Positions 1-6,595 of a stretch of 13,582 nucleotides of DNA are shown here, in pieces (the stretch's first letter is position 1; the number at the start of each line of letters is the position of its first letter). The position numbers and the translations under genes were made by a program. The notes beneath the pieces are model-generated. The model saw only the letters and a list, made by a program, of their open reading frames with translations, ran no database searches and was not told the DNA's origin. Origin of the DNA: JALHRI01 sp044351685. GTDB taxonomy: Bacteria; Pseudomonadota; Alphaproteobacteria; Rickettsiales; UBA3002. The stretch is taken from contig JBILFK010000031.1 of the NCBI GenBank assembly GCA_044351685.1, positions 1-13,582 on the forward strand, in the 5' to 3' direction.

Positions 1-1
1 T

Positions 2-442
2 TCAGAAATTGAGTTGGTGAAGTTAAAAACCCGCCACCCAAGCGCACATATCATTGCCCACCCCGAATGCCCTGAAGCCTTGCTTGGCTATGCGCACCAT
101 ATTGGTTCTACTTCATCATTATTGGGCTTCACCGAAGCGCGGGCAGGGCAGGAATTTATTGTGCTTACCGAGGCGGGCATTTTACACCAAATGCAAAAAC
201 GCTCACCCGGAAGTGTGTTCCACCCGGTGCCCAGTGCGCTTGATGGCGGCGCGTGTGTGGCATGCAATACCTGCCCCTACATGAAGCTAAACACCATGGA
301 AAAACTGTATCTGTGTATGCAAAACCGCACGCCCGAACTGACGCTCGACCCATCGCTGATTGTGGCTGCACGTAAACCTCTAGAGCGTATGCTTGAAATG
401 TCGACAGGCATTGCTTCCACCGCGATTAATCGCCATGCGTAG
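2..442 (+). CDS. nadA: Quinolinate synthase NadA, C-terminal part (5' end outside window)
   Basis: NadA condenses iminoaspartate with dihydroxyacetone phosphate to quinolinate, the second step of de novo NAD synthesis in the cytoplasm. The frame is open from the left edge, giving 146 residues of the C-terminal part; a full NadA is about 350. Two of the three conserved [4Fe-4S] cysteines are visible: one in the HPEC motif (visible residue 23), and one in the GGACVACNTCPYMKLNT stretch near position 270, which is the family's C-terminal cluster-binding segment. The first cluster cysteine must lie upstream of the window. The stop (440-442) lies inside the start region of the next gene, so the two are probably co-transcribed. 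nadC is found about 2.6 kb downstream, on the same strand. The family call is firm; only the truncation by the window edge limits it. Confidence 0.96.
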   Translation, partial: SEIELVKLKTRHPSAHIIAHPECPEALLGYAHHIGSTSSLLGFTEARAGQEFIVLTEAGILHQMQKRSPGSVFHPVPSALDGGACVACNTCPYMKLNTMEKLYLCMQNRTPELTLDPSLIVAARKPLERMLEMSTGIASTAINRHA

Positions 443-1094
443 CCGCCTCGTTGTTATTGCTGCACTGCTCATGGTACTTGCTAGTGCCGTGAACTGGTAT
501 ATCAGCGTGCAGAAAGCGCATGCACATATCGAAATGTCGTTGTTGCATTGGCGGCAAGAATTCAAAAAAACCAACCCAAACACTCGCATTCAATACGATG
601 CCATTCAATTTTCCGGCTTTCCCTTCGCCACCAAAATTGTTCTGGTGAACCCCACGCTCTCTACCATTGTTGGCAATGAATCGTTTGCGATTGGCTTTAC
701 CGAGGCGGCGCTCGTTGAATCGGGCGCAGAAGGGTTTTACACGCTGGTAGTGCCTGAAAACAAGGGGCGGGCTGTGTACGCGGTGAACGGAAACGCGCCC
801 GAAGAATATCGGGTTTCATGGGATAATGCCGTGCAAATCATGTTCACTGCCTACGACAAAACGGGTGTGAAACCGCGCTTAGTGAACACCACGCCCATCA
901 GCGATATTCGCCTGATACTGCCAGAAAAATTACAACTCACCGCGCAGCTTGGCACCAAATCGCGGCCAATTCGTTTTGATTACCCAGAAATTCAGCGGCG
1001 CGCGATTGGCATGGAACGTTCTGTTCCCCCCGATGTTACGCCATTATTGCAGCTTTCAGTTGGTGTGCTGCGTGAGGCGTTGGTGTTTCAATAA
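435..1094 (+). CDS. DUF2125-like membrane-anchored protein
   Basis: A protein of 219 residues from ATG 435. This start overlaps the nadA stop by 8 bases and begins directly with a basic residue pair and a hydrophobic stretch (about residues 4-22), which looks like an N-terminal anchor or uncleaved signal. A longer frame from ATG 393 would put 14 polar residues in front of the anchor and is less likely. The rest is predicted periplasmic. A short motif with Gly-Phe-Pro-Phe at residues 61-64, followed by a VNPTLS segment, resembles DUF2125 proteins, which are common in alphaproteobacteria and of unknown function. It is shorter than the members I recall (about 300 residues or more). No clear ribosome binding site precedes it, so translational coupling to nadA is likely. 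Function unknown; the family assignment is by motif recall only. Confidence 0.6.
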   Translation: MRSRLVVIAALLMVLASAVNWYISVQKAHAHIEMSLLHWRQEFKKTNPNTRIQYDAIQFSGFPFATKIVLVNPTLSTIVGNESFAIGFTEAALVESGAEGFYTLVVPENKGRAVYAVNGNAPEEYRVSWDNAVQIMFTAYDKTGVKPRLVNTTPISDIRLILPEKLQLTAQLGTKSRPIRFDYPEIQRRAIGMERSVPPDVTPLLQLSVGVLREALVFQ

Positions 1095-1095
1095 A

Positions 1096-1190
1096 CGTCA
1101 TTCCAGAGCTAGCGCAATCCAATCTCTGATTGGTAAACAAAGCTACATCTGGAATCTATTTGGTGGATTCCAGCTTTCGCTGGAATGACG
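1096..1190. repeat. 95-bp palindromic repeat element (REP/MITE-like), possible bidirectional terminator
   Basis: The element is bounded by perfect 11-bp terminal inverted repeats, CGTCATTCCAG (1096-1106) and CTGGAATGACG (1180-1190). Inside are three nested hairpins: CCAATC/GATTGG (1119-1124 with 1128-1133), CTGGAATC/GATTCCAG (1149-1156 with 1166-1173), and an 8-bp stem ATTCCAGC/GCTGGAAT with a TTTC loop (1167-1174 with 1179-1186). The last two stems compete for the same bases. The ATTCC...GGAATGACG layout resembles the small palindromic repeats dispersed in many proteobacterial genomes. It fills the gap between two convergent genes, where it could also stop transcription from both sides. Copy number elsewhere in the genome cannot be seen here. 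Confidence 0.75.
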
Positions 1191-1197
1191 AGCTGGG

Positions 1198-2997
1198 TTA
1201 ATATGCCCGTATCTCAGTCTGAATACTTGGGGCATCAGGAATACCTGTATCGAACCTTACATGGTGCTTGGCATGATGCGTTGCGCCATCACTTTTAAAC
1301 CACACGGCACTATGCGCCAGCCACTCTGCATCATCGCGCGCGGGGAAATCTTCGCGGGCATGCGCGCCGCGGCTTTCAGTGCGTTCGCTTGCCGCACGCA
1401 AGGTGGCGATGGCCTGAAGCAGCAGGTTTTCGGTTTCAAGCGCATAAATAAGATCGTTGTTCCATATCGCGCCATGGTCGTTAAACCCAAGCTGCTGTTG
1501 AAATTCTTGGTGCAGTAGGCGCAGGCTATTCGCGCCCAATTCAAGCATGGCGGCGGTGCGGTAAACAGGGGCGGCATCGCGCATGGCGGTTTGCATGCGG
1601 TGGCGCAGTGTATGCGGCGAAACACTGCCGTTCGCATGTAAGCGCGCATGAAAACGCGTAGCGTGGTGTTCCCATAGTGCATCCGGTAATTCTGGCAGTG
1701 TGGTGGGCGTAAGATGTTCGCGTGCGTAATCGCCGGCATCTTTGCCAAACACCATTAAATCAAGCAACGAGTTGCAGCCCAAACGGTTGGCGCCGTGGCA
1801 CGAATTGCAGGCAGCTTCGCCAATCGCCATCAGGCCGCTTACCACGGGTGCATCCGGCGCGCGCAAATCGAGCACCTGGTTATCGACGTTGGTGGGAATG
1901 CCGCCCATGGTGTAATGCACCGTTGGTACTACGGGAATGAGTTCGCGGCGCGGGTCGCGCTGCAGAATGGTGCGCACGAGTGTATCGACATAGGGCAATT
2001 TTTCGCTGAACACATTTTCCGGTAAATGCCTCAGGTCGAGCAATACATGGTCACGCTTTTCGCCAGCGCCACGCCCGGCGCGAAGTTCTTGCACCATGGC
2101 GCGGGCAATCACATCGCGCGAGGCAAGCTCCATGCTTTGCGGAGCATAACGTTGCATAAAACGTTCGCCTTCACCATTCAGCAAATAACCACCTTCGCCG
2201 CGCGCGCCCTCGGTAATCAGCACGCCAGAACCATATAGGCCGGTGGGGTGAAACTGCACAAACTCCATATCCTGCAAGGCAAGCCCGGCGCGCAGCACCA
2301 TGGCATTGCCATCGCCGGTGCAGGTATAGGCGGCGGTGGTGGCATCATAAACCTGCCCATAACCGCCCGTAGCCAAAATGGTGAGTTGTGCTTGAAACAC
2401 GTGCAGCTGGCCGGTGGCCAGTTCCCATGCGAGTGCGCCGTGGCAGTTGCCTGCATCATCCATAATGAGATCGAGGGCAAAAAACTCGTTAAAAAATTCA
2501 GTGGGCTGGCGGGTGGCGCGCTCAATTAAAATTTGCATGATGGCTTGGCCGGTGCGGTCTTCGGCGGCGCAGGCGCGAAAGGCGGGGGCTTTGCCATATT
2601 CCACGGTTTGGCCGCCATAAGCGCGTTGGTATATCTGATCGGTCTCATCGCGCGAGAAGGGAACGCCCCATTCGGCCAGCTCCATAATGGCGCGCGGCGC
2701 TTCTTTGCACAGGCGGGCAATGGCATCCTGATCGCCTAACCAGTCTGAACCGCGCACGGTATCATACATATGCCAGCGCCAATCATCGGTGCCGCGTGTG
2801 CCAAGTGCTGCGTTAATGCCGCCCTGTGCTGCCATGGTATGACTGCGTTGTGGTTGTACTTTGCTTACCACTGCTACGCGCAAATTGCTTTGCGACGCGG
2901 CGATTGCGGCGCGCAAACCGGCGCCGCCCGCGCCGATTATAAGAACATCGTGCTGGTGGCGCATGGGTGCTGTGGGCATGTTTGACGCGTGCGGCAT
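1198..2997 (-). CDS. SdhA/FrdA-type flavoprotein (succinate dehydrogenase flavoprotein-like), orphan beside NAD genes
   Basis: A 599-residue FAD flavoprotein. The order of motifs is that of SdhA: dinucleotide-binding IGAGGAG (21-27), covalent-FAD motif SHTMAAQGG with His53, DDWRWHMYDT (71-80), HPTG with His250, TEGARGEGG (262-270), base-shuttle Arg294 in LASRDV, HYTMGG with His361, HGANRLGCNS with Arg405, and a C-terminal SRGAHAREDFP...RDD segment typical of SdhA. Aspartate oxidases (NadB) carry REGGHS where this protein has RAYGGQT, and lack the FAD-binding His, so sequence points to succinate/fumarate chemistry. Yet it lies between nadA and nadC with no sdhB, sdhC or sdhD nearby. The start is uncertain: ATG 3036, 2997, 2979 and 2964 are all in frame and none has a good ribosome binding site; 2997 avoids overlap with nadC. 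It is divergent from nadC, with about 40 bp between starts. It may be the real SdhA displaced from its operon, or a paralogue. Confidence 0.85.
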   Translation of the reverse strand: MPHASNMPTAPMRHQHDVLIIGAGGAGLRAAIAASQSNLRVAVVSKVQPQRSHTMAAQGGINAALGTRGTDDWRWHMYDTVRGSDWLGDQDAIARLCKEAPRAIMELAEWGVPFSRDETDQIYQRAYGGQTVEYGKAPAFRACAAEDRTGQAIMQILIERATRQPTEFFNEFFALDLIMDDAGNCHGALAWELATGQLHVFQAQLTILATGGYGQVYDATTAAYTCTGDGNAMVLRAGLALQDMEFVQFHPTGLYGSGVLITEGARGEGGYLLNGEGERFMQRYAPQSMELASRDVIARAMVQELRAGRGAGEKRDHVLLDLRHLPENVFSEKLPYVDTLVRTILQRDPRRELIPVVPTVHYTMGGIPTNVDNQVLDLRAPDAPVVSGLMAIGEAACNSCHGANRLGCNSLLDLMVFGKDAGDYAREHLTPTTLPELPDALWEHHATRFHARLHANGSVSPHTLRHRMQTAMRDAAPVYRTAAMLELGANSLRLLHQEFQQQLGFNDHGAIWNNDLIYALETENLLLQAIATLRAASERTESRGAHAREDFPARDDAEWLAHSAVWFKSDGATHHAKHHVRFDTGIPDAPSIQTEIRAY

Positions 2998-3037
2998 TCT
3001 CGGTATATGCTGCCTAGATAGCGCAAGGAGAGGCATG

Positions 3038-3874
3038 ATGCAACGGAGTCAGGATATTCAAACATGGCTGATGCAGGCATTGCAGGAAGATATTGGCCGT
3101 GGAGACATGACATCGCTGATGGTGATTCCTGAAACAGCAGAGGCAAGTTTTCAGTTTCGCGCCCGGCAACGGCTGGTGGTAAGCGGCGTGCATTTCATCG
3201 GCATGCTGGCAGCTATGGCCGATGAGCGCTTGAAATTCGAAGCCCAATTAGGTGATGGCGGCGTGCTTGATGCGGGTGGGGTGCTGGCAAAACTTTCTGG
3301 CCCGGCGCGTTCGATTTTATCGGTCGAGCGCGTTGCATTAAATCTTGTTCAGCATTTATCAGGCGTGGCAACACTGACTGCGAATTATGTGGAAGCGGTG
3401 GCTGGAACCGGCGCCCGCATTGTCGATACGCGCAAAACTATTCCCGGCCTGCGCGATTTACAAAAATATGCGGTGCGCTGCGGCGGTGGCTATAATCATC
3501 GGCTGGGGCTGGATGATGGCGTGCTGATCAAAGATAACCATATCGCGATTGCCGGCAGTATCACCAGCGCGGTAGCCGCAGCCCGAGAAGCAACGCCGCT
3601 ACTTACCAAGATTGAAGTAGAATGCGACACCATCGCGCAGGTGCGTGAAGCCGTTGCGGCGAAGGTGGATGTGTTACTGCTCGATAATATGCCGCCCGAT
3701 AGGTTGCGTGAGGCTGTGGGTATCGCCAAGCCTGCGGGTATTCTTACCGAAGCATCGGGCAATGTGTCGCTTGAAACGGTGCGCGCCATCGCCGAAACCG
3801 GCGTGGATGTTATTTCCGTGGGTAAGATTACCCACTCGGCACCTGCGGTAGATATTGGCTTAGATGCTGTTTAA
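3038..3874 (+). CDS. nadC: Nicotinate-nucleotide pyrophosphorylase (carboxylating), NadC
   Basis: NadC (quinolinate phosphoribosyltransferase) turns quinolinate and PRPP into nicotinate mononucleotide, CO2 and pyrophosphate, the step after NadA. The 278-residue protein has the usual length. Signature segments are SVERVALNLVQHLSG, DTRKTIPGLRDLQKYAVRCGGG, NHRLGLDDGVLIKDNH, the acidic EVEC, LLDNM, and the C-terminal EASGN...VISVGKITHSAP with substrate and phosphate contacts. A strong ribosome binding site AAGGAG (3025-3030) favours ATG 3038 at 7-base spacing over the adjacent ATG 3035. The start is divergent from the SdhA-like gene, so promoter elements for either gene must lie inside the other's 5' region or in the roughly 40-bp gap. 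The 3' end faces the mucR-like gene with 27 bp between stops. Confidence 0.97.
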   Translation: MQRSQDIQTWLMQALQEDIGRGDMTSLMVIPETAEASFQFRARQRLVVSGVHFIGMLAAMADERLKFEAQLGDGGVLDAGGVLAKLSGPARSILSVERVALNLVQHLSGVATLTANYVEAVAGTGARIVDTRKTIPGLRDLQKYAVRCGGGYNHRLGLDDGVLIKDNHIAIAGSITSAVAAAREATPLLTKIEVECDTIAQVREAVAAKVDVLLLDNMPPDRLREAVGIAKPAGILTEASGNVSLETVRAIAETGVDVISVGKITHSAPAVDIGLDAV

Positions 3875-3901
3875 CACGGCGTAACGTTTACAGCGCTTCG
3901 C

Positions 3902-4435
3902 TTATCTTACCCCTGCGCCGCTTGCCATGCTCAGGCGTTTGGCCGCCATAGGCATGCCGCGTGTGCCAAGCCCAATTTTTTTGGCAAGTTGGCTACGCAC
4001 TTGGGCATAGTTTGGGGCAACCATCGGGTAGCTTTCCGGAAGGTTCCAGCGGTTGCGGTACTCTTCGGGGGTCATATCGAAGTTGGTTTTCAAATAGCGT
4101 TTCAGCATTTTAACGCGTTTACCGTCTTCCAGGCACACAATGAAATCAGGCTTTACAGAATCTTCAATGGCCACCTTCGGAGCGCGTGAAGGCTTGCTAG
4201 GGGCAGGCGAGGTTGCGCTTACGGTTTTAATTTCTTCGCCGCGTGAAAGGGCGGCAAGGGTTGCATACACATTGGCAGTAAGCTGTGTCAGGTTCATTTG
4301 CTCGTGCGGGCGATTGATGATGTATGCGCTGACAATTTGCGAAGCTGCCGAAAGCAATACATCGTGCGATGCGCCTTCGAGTGCAGAAGCTTCCTGCTGG
4401 GCAGCAAGTGAGAGTGCGTGAACCGATTTTGACAT
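3902..4435 (-). CDS. MucR/Ros family transcriptional regulator with degraded zinc site
   Basis: A 177-residue DNA-binding protein of the Ros/MucR family, alphaproteobacterial regulators of exopolysaccharide, motility and cell-cycle genes that bind AT-rich DNA. The C-terminal half holds the family core: CLEDGKRVKMLKRYLKTNF (101-119), MTPEEYRNRW (121-130) and YPMVAPNYA (136-144). In Ros the zinc is held by Cys, Cys, His, His; the matching positions here read Cys101, Asp104, Tyr114 and Phe119, so zinc is probably not bound. Some Ros homologues of Mesorhizobium are known to fold without zinc. The N-terminal half (about 1-95) is longer than in typical MucR and contains a Ser/Pro/Lys-rich linker (about 74-87). 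ATG 4435 is chosen because CGGAGG precedes it and a good promoter lies further upstream; a frame up to 4531 would run through that promoter. Confidence 0.9.
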   Translation of the reverse strand: MSKSVHALSLAAQQEASALEGASHDVLLSAASQIVSAYIINRPHEQMNLTQLTANVYATLAALSRGEEIKTVSATSPAPSKPSRAPKVAIEDSVKPDFIVCLEDGKRVKMLKRYLKTNFDMTPEEYRNRWNLPESYPMVAPNYAQVRSQLAKKIGLGTRGMPMAAKRLSMASGAGVR

Positions 4436-4457
4436 AAAGCCTCCGAGCGTAATCGTG

Positions 4458-4471
4458 AATTGCTTGCAATT
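4458..4471. promoter_or_regulatory. Perfect palindrome AATTGC-TT-GCAATT, candidate operator in the mucR leader
   Basis: A perfect 6-bp inverted repeat with a 2-base centre lies between the predicted mucR promoter and its start codon, about 16 bases downstream of the likely transcription start. It sits in the shared divergent region of mucR and fur, in AT-rich DNA of the kind MucR proteins favour. Repression by MucR itself or by the neighbouring Fur protein would fit the position; neither is shown by sequence alone. Confidence 0.4.
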
Positions 4472-4493
4472 GTTTTTAAATATTATGGGTATG

Positions 4494-4522
4494 GTTATAG
4501 TAAAAGCCGGCCGCAGCGTCAA
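4494..4522 (-). promoter_or_regulatory. Predicted sigma-70-type promoter of the mucR-like gene
   Basis: Read on the minus strand, TTGACG (4517-4522) and TATAAC (4494-4499) are separated by exactly 17 bases, close to the consensus of a housekeeping promoter. Transcription would start near 4487 and give a leader of about 50 bases before ATG 4435. The position supports the shorter start of the mucR-like gene. Confidence 0.65.
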
Positions 4523-4595
4523 GTAATCCACAGAAAATGCGGTTTTTCTTGCGAAACCAGCTGCTTACCTTATGGTGCGGGGTCACGAGAGGGTT

Positions 4596-5015
4596 ATGGC
4601 GGCCACGATTGAAAAAAAGTGCATTGAACGCGGGTTAAAAATGACCGGCCAGCGCCGTACTATTGCTAAGGTTTTGTCGGAATCCCATGACCACCCAGAT
4701 GTGGAAATGCTCTATCAGCGTGCGGCAAAGCTCGATGATAATATCAGCATTGCTACGGTGTACCGCACGGTGAAGTTGTTTGAAGAGTCGGGTATTATTG
4801 AGCGCCATGATTTTGGCGATGGCCGTGCACGTTACGAAGAAGCACCCGAAACCCACCACGATCACCTGATCGATGTGAAAACAGGGAAGGTGATTGAATT
4901 CTCCAACGAAGAAATTGAAAAACTGCAAGAACGTATCGCCCGCGAACTTGGTTTTAAACTCGTCGATCATCGGCTTGAGCTTTATGGCGTGCCGCTGAAA
5001 GATAGCGAGAAATAA
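4596..5015 (+). CDS. fur: Fur family metal-responsive transcriptional regulator (alphaproteobacterial Fur/Mur type)
   Basis: A 139-residue Fur-family repressor. It has the winged-helix domain with the DHPDVEMLYQRAA and ISIATVYRTVKLFEE recognition segments (about 32-66), then the HDFGDGRARYE strand (71-81), the HHDH metal motif (87-90), and a C-terminal dimerisation domain ending HRLELYGVPL. The CxxC pair found after HHDH in enterobacterial Fur is replaced by LIDVKTGK, which is normal for alphaproteobacterial Fur, a group in which many members respond to manganese (Mur) rather than iron. ATG 4596 is preferred over ATG 4572 because GAGAGGG lies just upstream of it. It is the first gene of a run with olsB only 3 bases downstream, so the regulator and the lipid genes are probably on one message. 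Divergent from mucR with a 160-bp gap. Confidence 0.95.
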   Translation: MAATIEKKCIERGLKMTGQRRTIAKVLSESHDHPDVEMLYQRAAKLDDNISIATVYRTVKLFEESGIIERHDFGDGRARYEEAPETHHDHLIDVKTGKVIEFSNEEIEKLQERIARELGFKLVDHRLELYGVPLKDSEK

Positions 5016-5018
5016 GCC

Positions 5019-5810
5019 ATGGCATTTGAACCCGTATTCGAGCCAATTTACCAAGGGCAGTTAATTGTGCGCTTGGCACAAAATCAGGCAGAAATTGAGG
5101 CGGCTCAGCGTCTGCGCTACCGCATCTTTTGCGAAGAAATGGGGGCTTCCGCCAATCAGGAAGTTCGCACACAAAAGCGTGATTTTGATAAGTTCGATGA
5201 CGCCTGCGATCATGTGCTGGTAATGGATGATTCACGCCCTGCCGATGAAAAAGTGGTGGGAACCTACCGCATGCTCACACGCACAAACATGCAGAAACTA
5301 GGCGGATTTTACACCGAAACCGAATACGATATTACGGCGCTTAAAACATTCGAGGGCGAGATCATGGAGCTGGGCCGCTCGTGCGTAGAAATTCCCTACC
5401 GTACACGCCCAGTGATTCAGCTGCTTTGGAAAGGCATTGGCGCCTATATCACCGCACGCAATATTACCCTGATGTTCGGCTGCGCCAGTTTTTCGGGTAT
5501 CGACCCAAAAGCGCATCAGTTGGCGCTATCGTATCTGCACCATTTTCATTTGGCGCCACCAGAAGTTCGGCCACTGGCGCTGCCGCAATATTATACCAAT
5601 ATCAATCTGATGGCCAAAGAAGCGATTGAAGCTCGCCTTGCGCTACAGGCGCTACCAACACTGATTAAAGGGTATCTGCGGCTTGGCGGGTGCATTGGCG
5701 ATGGTGGCGTGATCGATTATGCGTTTAACACCACCGATGTTTCGATTGTGCTGCGTACCGATGCTATGGCAGGCCGTTACGCTGATCGTTACACGCCAGA
5801 GAGCGCGTAG
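5019..5810 (+). CDS. olsB: L-ornithine N-alpha-acyltransferase OlsB (GNAT fold)
   Basis: OlsB transfers a 3-hydroxyacyl chain from acyl carrier protein to the alpha-amino group of ornithine, the first step of ornithine-lipid synthesis at the inner membrane. The 263-residue protein has the family's pattern: RLRYRIFCEEMGA (about 31-43), RDFDKFDDACDHVLV (about 54-68), VVGTYRML, GGFYTETEYD, the highly conserved MELGRSCV with PYRTRPVIQLLWKGIGAY behind it, and FGCASFSG. The C-terminal LIKGYLRLGG and DYAFNTTDVSIVL segments are also OlsB-like. Length is somewhat short of the roughly 290-300 residues of rhizobial OlsB. The gene starts 3 bases after fur with no strong ribosome binding site, suggesting translational coupling. 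The next gene, an acyltransferase, would supply the second step. Confidence 0.88.
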   Translation: MAFEPVFEPIYQGQLIVRLAQNQAEIEAAQRLRYRIFCEEMGASANQEVRTQKRDFDKFDDACDHVLVMDDSRPADEKVVGTYRMLTRTNMQKLGGFYTETEYDITALKTFEGEIMELGRSCVEIPYRTRPVIQLLWKGIGAYITARNITLMFGCASFSGIDPKAHQLALSYLHHFHLAPPEVRPLALPQYYTNINLMAKEAIEARLALQALPTLIKGYLRLGGCIGDGGVIDYAFNTTDVSIVLRTDAMAGRYADRYTPESA

Positions 5811-5815
5811 CGCAC

Positions 5816-6595
5816 GTGCCCAAACCTATTCGCATGTTAGTCCCGATACGCGCTGCACTTGCGGTGTTACTGATAATGCTTATGCTCCCGAGCGTTTCCG
5901 TGTGTTGGGCGCTACGATTTAACAAAGCCCGCGCATGGCAAACACAATTGTTTTTCAAAGCAGCGATGCGTATTTTCGGAATACGTGCCACGGTGGAAGG
6001 GGCGCTTTCTAACGCACGCCCACTCTTGTTGGTGTGTAACCATGCCAGTTATCTCGATACATTCGTGCTGGGTTCGCTGATGCCCGTATCGTTCACACCC
6101 AAACGCGAAGTGCGCAGCTGGCCTGTGATTGGCTTTATGTGCGTGCTTGCCGATTGCGTATTTGTGGAACGTCGCCGCAGCCATATGCAGGAAGCGCGTA
6201 GCGAAATGGCATCGCGCATTCAGCAGAATAAAATTCTGTGTATCTTCCCCGAAGGCACCACCAATGATGGTGTACATGTAAAGCCATTTAAAAGCGGCTT
6301 TTTCAGCCTCGCTGAAGAATATGCCCTGCCGGTGCAACCCGTTACGCTGTGCTATACCAAACTTGCAGGCAAACCTATTCCAGATGCCATGCGGCATCAC
6401 GTGGCATGGGTGGGCGAAGATACGTTTTTTGGGCATTTTTTACGCTTCATGAGTTATGCGTCGCTGGAAGTACAGGTGGTGTTTCACGCGCCACAACATA
6501 TGTCGGCATTTGCTGATCGTAAGGCGCTTAGCCAGTTTTGCGAAACAACGATTGCTGGCAGCTTAAAGGCACAGCTGGCGCGGAGTGCTGCGTGA
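5816..6595 (+). CDS. olsA: PlsC-family acyltransferase, probable lyso-ornithine lipid O-acyltransferase OlsA
   Basis: A 259-residue 1-acyl-glycerol-3-phosphate acyltransferase family protein. It has an N-terminal hydrophobic segment (about 8-33) for membrane anchoring, the catalytic HX4D motif in NHASYLD (His76, Asp81) and the FPEGTTNDG acceptor-binding block (144-152). PlsC enzymes act on lysophosphatidate or, in the OlsA branch, on lyso-ornithine lipid. Placement 5 bases behind olsB argues for OlsA, but sequence alone does not exclude a phosphatidate-pathway role. The start is a GTG at 5816; ATG 5834, six codons later, is possible. The 3' end overlaps the next gene by 4 bases (GTGA). Confidence 0.82.
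   Translation: MPKPIRMLVPIRAALAVLLIMLMLPSVSVCWALRFNKARAWQTQLFFKAAMRIFGIRATVEGALSNARPLLLVCNHASYLDTFVLGSLMPVSFTPKREVRSWPVIGFMCVLADCVFVERRRSHMQEARSEMASRIQQNKILCIFPEGTTNDGVHVKPFKSGFFSLAEEYALPVQPVTLCYTKLAGKPIPDAMRHHVAWVGEDTFFGHFLRFMSYASLEVQVVFHAPQHMSAFADRKALSQFCETTIAGSLKAQLARSAA

Noticed and set aside
2248..2529. Plus-strand Gly-rich open frame opposite the SdhA-like gene
   Set aside because: It lies wholly antisense to a well-conserved flavoprotein and reads as a low-complexity shadow with no ribosome binding site or family likeness.
1198..2997. Annotation as L-aspartate oxidase (nadB) on the basis of flanking nadA and nadC
   Set aside because: The sequence has the covalent-FAD histidine, HGANRLG and C-terminal SRGAHAREDFP segments of SdhA and lacks the NadB REGGHS motif, so context alone does not justify the name.
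3875..3901. Short AGCG-CTT-CGCT hairpin between nadC and mucR as a terminator
   Set aside because: Only four base pairs and no T-run on either strand; too weak to call.
4635..5054. 139-codon minus-strand open frame opposite fur
   Set aside because: Mirror of the fur coding sequence, with no family resemblance; fur on the plus strand is clear.
5912..6436. 174-codon minus-strand open frame opposite the olsA-like gene
   Set aside because: Antisense to conserved HX4D and FPEGT motifs; looks like a composition artefact.
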